A stretch of DNA of 64,000 nt from Frondihabitans sp. Leaf304 (GTDB taxonomy: Bacteria > Actinomycetota > Actinomycetes > Actinomycetales > Microbacteriaceae): assembly GCF_001423105.1 (NCBI RefSeq), contig NZ_LMNV01000002.1, forward strand, positions 711,363-775,362, given 5' to 3'. Each line of letters starts with the position of its first letter. Position 1 is the stretch's first letter. Of the stretch, positions 61,173-64,000 are shown in pieces. The notes under the pieces were generated by a model. The model had not been told where the DNA came from and ran no database searches. It worked only from the letters and a program-made list of their open reading frames with translations. The position numbers and the translations under genes are program-made.

Positions 61173-61425
61173 CAGCGCCGGACGGCCGGAGCCTGTCGAA
61201 GGCCCGGCGCCGCTGGCGTGAGTCGCACCGCCCGCCCGACGGAGTCAGCTCGGCGCCATGGCGTTGATCGGCGGCCGCAGCGCCGGACGGCCGGAGCTTG
61301 TCGAAGGCCCGGCGCCGCGGGCGTGAGTCGCACCGCCCGCACGACGGAGTCAGCTCGGCGCGATGGCGTTGATCGGGGCCGGCAGCGCCGGACGGCCGGA
61401 GCCTGTCGAAGGCCCGGCGCCGCCG
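61173..61425. repeat. Tandem 105-bp repeat, two copies plus a partial
   Basis: Units begin CAGCGCCGGACGGCCGGAGC at 61173, 61278 and 61383, exactly 105 bp apart; the third stops near the ftsY stop codon. Each unit contains TGTCGAAGGC between CGCCGG and CCGGCG arms, so each can form a hairpin. Copies differ by a few bases. No gene is visible in this 398-bp spacer (61035-61432). Confidence 0.8.
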
Positions 61426-61432
61426 ACCCCGA

Positions 61433-62302
61433 TCAACCAATAAGGTTCTGCACGAACACGTGCGGGGTGAAACCCGTCAAGTCGCCGATCTTCTCCCCCT
61501 GCCCGACGAGCTTGATCGGGATTCCGGTCTGCTCCTGCACGGCGAGCACGAACCCGCCTCGCGCTGATCCGTCGAGTTTGGTGAGCACGAGGCCGGTGAC
61601 TCCCGCGTGCTCGATGAATGCCTGCGCCTGCGCGAGGCCGTTCTGCCCGGTGGTCGCGTCGAGCACCAGGAGCACCTCGGCGATCTCGGACTGCTTCTCG
61701 ACGACGCGCTTGATCTTGCCGAGCTCGTCCATGAGCCCGGACTTGGTCTGGAGGCGACCGGCGGTGTCGATGATGACGATCTCGATGCCTTCGCGCTTGG
61801 CGAGGTCAACGGTCTGAAAGGCGACGGACGCAGGATCCTGCCCCTGTGCCTGGGGCTTGACGATCTGCACCCCTGCGCGTTCTGCCCAGGTCGCCAGCTG
61901 CTCGACCGCTGCCGCTCGGAAGGTGTCAGCCGCGCCCACCACGACTGTGCGGTCGTAGTTGCGGAGGAACTTGGCGAACTTGCCGATGGTCGTGGTCTTG
62001 CCGACTCCATTGACGCCGACGACGAGTACGACGGCCGGGCGATTCGTGAGCTTGAGGGTGGAGTCGAGCTTAGAGAGGCGCTCTTCGAGGGTCTCGCGGA
62101 GCATGCGGCGGAGATCGGCCGGGTCGGTCGTGTTGTAGCGCGCGACCTTCTCGCGCAGGTCCTCGGTGATCTGCTCGGTGACGTCGGGCCCGAAGTCGGC
62201 ACCGATGAGGGAGGTCTCGAGGTCGTCCCAGGTCGTGTCGTCGATCGTCTTGCGGGCGAAAACGCCTCGGAGGGCACCGGAGAGGGACCAGGGATTTGCC
62301 AT
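61433..62302 (-). CDS. ftsY: Signal recognition particle receptor FtsY
   Basis: About 289 residues, a short actinobacterial FtsY lacking a long acidic A domain. The N domain (LRGVFARKTIDDTTWDDLE) and GTPase motifs GVNGVGKTTTIGK, DTFRAAAVEQL, IIDTAGRLQ, TKLDGSARGG, GQGEKIGDL are complete. The ATG at 62302 (MANPWSLS) matches relatives; an upstream ATG at 62347 is less likely. TAAAGT ends 7 nt upstream of the chosen ATG, which suggests a leaderless promoter. Confidence 0.95.
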   Translation of the reverse strand: MANPWSLSGALRGVFARKTIDDTTWDDLETSLIGADFGPDVTEQITEDLREKVARYNTTDPADLRRMLRETLEERLSKLDSTLKLTNRPAVVLVVGVNGVGKTTTIGKFAKFLRNYDRTVVVGAADTFRAAAVEQLATWAERAGVQIVKPQAQGQDPASVAFQTVDLAKREGIEIVIIDTAGRLQTKSGLMDELGKIKRVVEKQSEIAEVLLVLDATTGQNGLAQAQAFIEHAGVTGLVLTKLDGSARGGFVLAVQEQTGIPIKLVGQGEKIGDLTGFTPHVFVQNLIG

Positions 62303-62362
62303 GCCTGCAACTTTAGCCGGGAGGCTTGCCTCGGTAATCGTCGTCACGTAGCGTGGTCTTCG

Positions 62363-62482
62363 TTGAAGGGGAGTATTCCCAACGCGGCGGTGTCGTCAAT
62401 ACGTTCCAGGAAGATCTGGTTCCGTACCGTCGGCCCTATTCCAGGTCCTTACAGTCCTGGTCAGGGTGTTAGAGACCTTCAG
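62363..62482 (+). ncRNA. yybP-ykoY manganese riboswitch
   Basis: The P1 stem is TTGAAGG (62363-62369) with CCTTCAG (62476-62482). Just inside it are the hallmark GGGGAGTA at the 5' side, GTCGTCAATACG in the middle and GAGACCTTC at the 3' side. This is the aptamer that senses Mn2+, often upstream of TerC-type exporters, as here. It ends 62 bp before the terC ATG. Confidence 0.82.
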
Positions 62483-62516
62483 TGAATCGCCCTGCCTGAA
62501 CGACCCGTAGAACGGC

Positions 62517-62532
62517 GTGCAGGGCCCTGCAC
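62517..62532 (+). promoter_or_regulatory. Perfect 16-bp palindrome in the terC leader
   Basis: GTGCAGGGCCCTGCAC lies between the riboswitch and the ribosome site GAAAGAG (62534-62540). It could be part of the expression platform, hiding or exposing the ribosome site, or a protein operator. Confidence 0.45.
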
Positions 62533-62544
62533 TGAAAGAGTCCA

Positions 62545-63546
62545 ATGGAAACCTCTCTTCTCGTCTGGCTGATCACGATCGCCGGCATCCTCGGCCTTCT
62601 GATCTTCGACTTCTATAGCCACGTCAAGACACCGCACGAACCGACCATCCGCGAGTCGGCCACCTGGTCGATCGTCTATATCGCGATCGCCATCCTGTTC
62701 GGTGTCGGCGTCGGTGTCTTCGGTGGCTGGACCTCCGGCGGCGAGTATTTCGCCGGGTACATCACCGAGAAGGCGTTGAGCGTCGACAACCTCTTCGTCT
62801 TCCTCATCATCATGACCAGCTTCGCCGTGCCGCGGATCTACCAGCAGAAAGTGCTGCTCGTCGGTATCGGAATCGCGCTTCTGTCGCGTGGTGTGTTCAT
62901 CGCTCTCGGTGTCACGATCATCGAGAACTTCTCCTGGGTCTTCTACCTGTTCGGCATCCTGCTGTTCTGGCTGGCGTACAGCCAGGTCAAGGGCGGACAC
63001 GACGGCGACGAGAAGGACGAGGCCGATAGCCGCCTCATTCGGATCCTTCGCCGCATCGTCCCCACCAGTGACGACTACGTCGAAGACCGCCTGACCACCC
63101 GTGTCAACGGCCGTCGCCTGTTCACCCCGCTCTTCCTGGTGATGCTGGCCATCGGTCTGACCGACGTGCTGTTCGCGCTCGACTCGATCCCGGCGATCTT
63201 CGGCCTGACCCAAGACCCCTACATCGTGTTCACCGCGAACGCGTTCTCGCTCCTCGGACTGCGTCAGCTGTACTTCTTGATTTCGGGCCTGCTCGAGAAG
63301 CTCGTCTACCTTGCGCAGGGCCTCGCCGTGATCCTCGCGTTCATCGGTGTGAAGCTCCTGTTCCACGCCCTGCACGTGAACGAAGTACCCTTTATCAATG
63401 GCGGTCGTCCGATCGAATGGATCCCCGAGATCCCCATCTGGTTCTCTCTCGGGTTCATCGTGCTCACGATCGCGGTCTCGACGATCCTCAGCCTTCGCAA
63501 GTCGGCCCAGATCGAGCGAGCCGACGAGGTCGCAGCGAAGCACTAG
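62545..63546 (+). CDS. TerC/Alx-family membrane protein, probable Mn2+ exporter
   Basis: 333 residues with about nine membrane segments. TerC signatures: SATWSIVYIAIAILFGVGVG, EKALSVDNLFVFLII with the conserved acidic residue, LFALDSIPAIFGLT with a second, and FTANAFSLLGLRQLYF. A charged cytoplasmic loop (GGHDGDEKDEADSR) separates the two halves. The preceding Mn riboswitch supports manganese export. A ribosome site GAAAGAG precedes the ATG. Confidence 0.92.
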   Translation: METSLLVWLITIAGILGLLIFDFYSHVKTPHEPTIRESATWSIVYIAIAILFGVGVGVFGGWTSGGEYFAGYITEKALSVDNLFVFLIIMTSFAVPRIYQQKVLLVGIGIALLSRGVFIALGVTIIENFSWVFYLFGILLFWLAYSQVKGGHDGDEKDEADSRLIRILRRIVPTSDDYVEDRLTTRVNGRRLFTPLFLVMLAIGLTDVLFALDSIPAIFGLTQDPYIVFTANAFSLLGLRQLYFLISGLLEKLVYLAQGLAVILAFIGVKLLFHALHVNEVPFINGGRPIEWIPEIPIWFSLGFIVLTIAVSTILSLRKSAQIERADEVAAKH

Positions 63547-63579
63547 TTTCCCGGCCTCGGTAGCCGAAATCCACCGACG

Positions 63580-63607
63580 GATCCGAGGGCCCCACGGCCC
63601 TCGGATC
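63580..63607 (+). terminator. Terminator after terC
   Basis: GATCCGAGGGCC and GGCCCTCGGATC form a perfect 12-bp stem with the loop CCAC, followed by TTT. It starts 33 bp past the terC stop. Confidence 0.9.
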
Positions 63608-63662
63608 TTTCGTGTTGCGGGCCTTGCCCGACACGAACGACCACGAGAAGAAGACCGATCGC

Positions 63663-64000
63663 ATGCGCCTCGAACTGATCCGACACGGACAGACCGACTG
63701 GAACCTCCACGACCAGCTGCAGGGGTCGAGCAACACTCCCCTGAACGACACGGGGCGGGCCCAGGCTCACACCGCCGCCGCGCTCCTTGCTCCCTACGAC
63801 TGGGCGGCGATCGTGTCGTCTCCCCTCTCCCGGGCTCGCGAGACAGCTGAGATCATCGCCGGTGAGCTCGGTATCGAGCTGGGCGCGGCCTACCCGGAGC
63901 TGATCGAACGCGACTACGCCTCGCGTGAGGGCACCGTGGCGACGTCGAAGATCCCCGACGAGCCGGACGAAGACTTTCCTGACATCGAGCCTCGCGAGTC
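63663..64000 (+). CDS. Histidine phosphatase family protein (partial, runs off the window)
   Basis: The first 112 codons are present. MRLELIRHGQTDWN has the catalytic RHG motif with the phosphate-accepting His, and SSPLSRARETAEII is the second family motif. This is the phosphoglycerate-mutase-like superfamily; the substrate is unknown. The start is the ATG at 63663, after GAGAAGAAGACC. The 3' end lies beyond 64000. Confidence 0.85.
   Translation, partial: MRLELIRHGQTDWNLHDQLQGSSNTPLNDTGRAQAHTAAALLAPYDWAAIVSSPLSRARETAEIIAGELGIELGAAYPELIERDYASREGTVATSKIPDEPDEDFPDIEPRE

Noticed and set aside
61173-61425. CRISPR-like repeats
   Set aside because: The 105-bp units are contiguous, with no unique spacers and no cas genes.

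Overview
The window is high-GC chromosomal DNA from an actinobacterium, most likely a member of the Microbacteriaceae. Evidence: the conserved actinobacterial gene order ffh - rpsP - khpA - rimM - trmD - rplS - lepB - rnhB - DUF2469 - yraN - comM - dprA - xerC - rpsB - tsf - pyrH - frr - cdsA on the minus strand, GlgE-type glucan metabolism, DivIVA-type growth proteins, frequent GTG/TTG starts and probable leaderless promoters. No 16S gene is present, so the genus is not fixed.

Layout. 0-2 kb: a membrane protein and a cysteine desulfurase. 2-9.5 kb: a plus-strand glycogen/alpha-glucan block (glgX, ybaK-type deacylase, DUF3072, glgE, glgB). 9.6-18 kb: a thioredoxin-TPR protein, a large membrane protein with an internal lipobox, a DivIVA-like coiled-coil protein, an AI-2E-family permease, a hydrolase, a secreted transglycosylase-like protein and a small four-repeat DivIVA protein. 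18-27 kb: cdsA-frr-pyrH-tsf-rpsB, an MFS sugar transporter, an M23 peptidase, xerC and dprA. 27.16-42.63 kb: a 15.46-kb integrative element. 42.6-50.6 kb: the rest of the conserved translation/secretion locus. 50.8-58.1 kb: a four-gene operon inserted between ffh and rpsP. 58.3-64 kb: ybdK, ffh, a repeat-rich spacer, ftsY, a manganese-riboswitch-controlled terC and the start of a histidine phosphatase.

The element is the most unusual part. A large serine integrase has inserted it at a CTC codon near the 3' end of comM. The last 28 codons of comM (plus stop) lie at the left end beside dprA, and the first 483 codons lie at the right end. The element carries its own tRNA-Arg(UCU), a RecA-like AAA ATPase whose gene contains a perfect 21-bp inverted repeat made of 9-bp iteron-like units, a P27-like small terminase and a tape measure protein, but no recognisable large terminase, portal, capsid or lysis gene. 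This is the profile of a phage satellite. A right-hand minus-strand block holds an OLD-family ATPase/TOPRIM nuclease, two small overlapping two-helix membrane proteins, two unknown proteins and a GntR regulator. It is a candidate undescribed anti-phage or immunity module. The OLD frame is open back into comM, so integration creates a potential 1102-residue ComM-OLD fusion.

The second highlight is the 50.8-58.1 kb operon: an EPSP-synthase-like domain fused to an acyl-CoA synthetase, then an acyl-CoA dehydrogenase, an SDR and a 2,4-dienoyl-CoA-reductase-like enzyme. These are the enzyme classes of the shikimate to cyclohexanecarboxyl-CoA pathway, so the host may make omega-cyclohexyl fatty acids.
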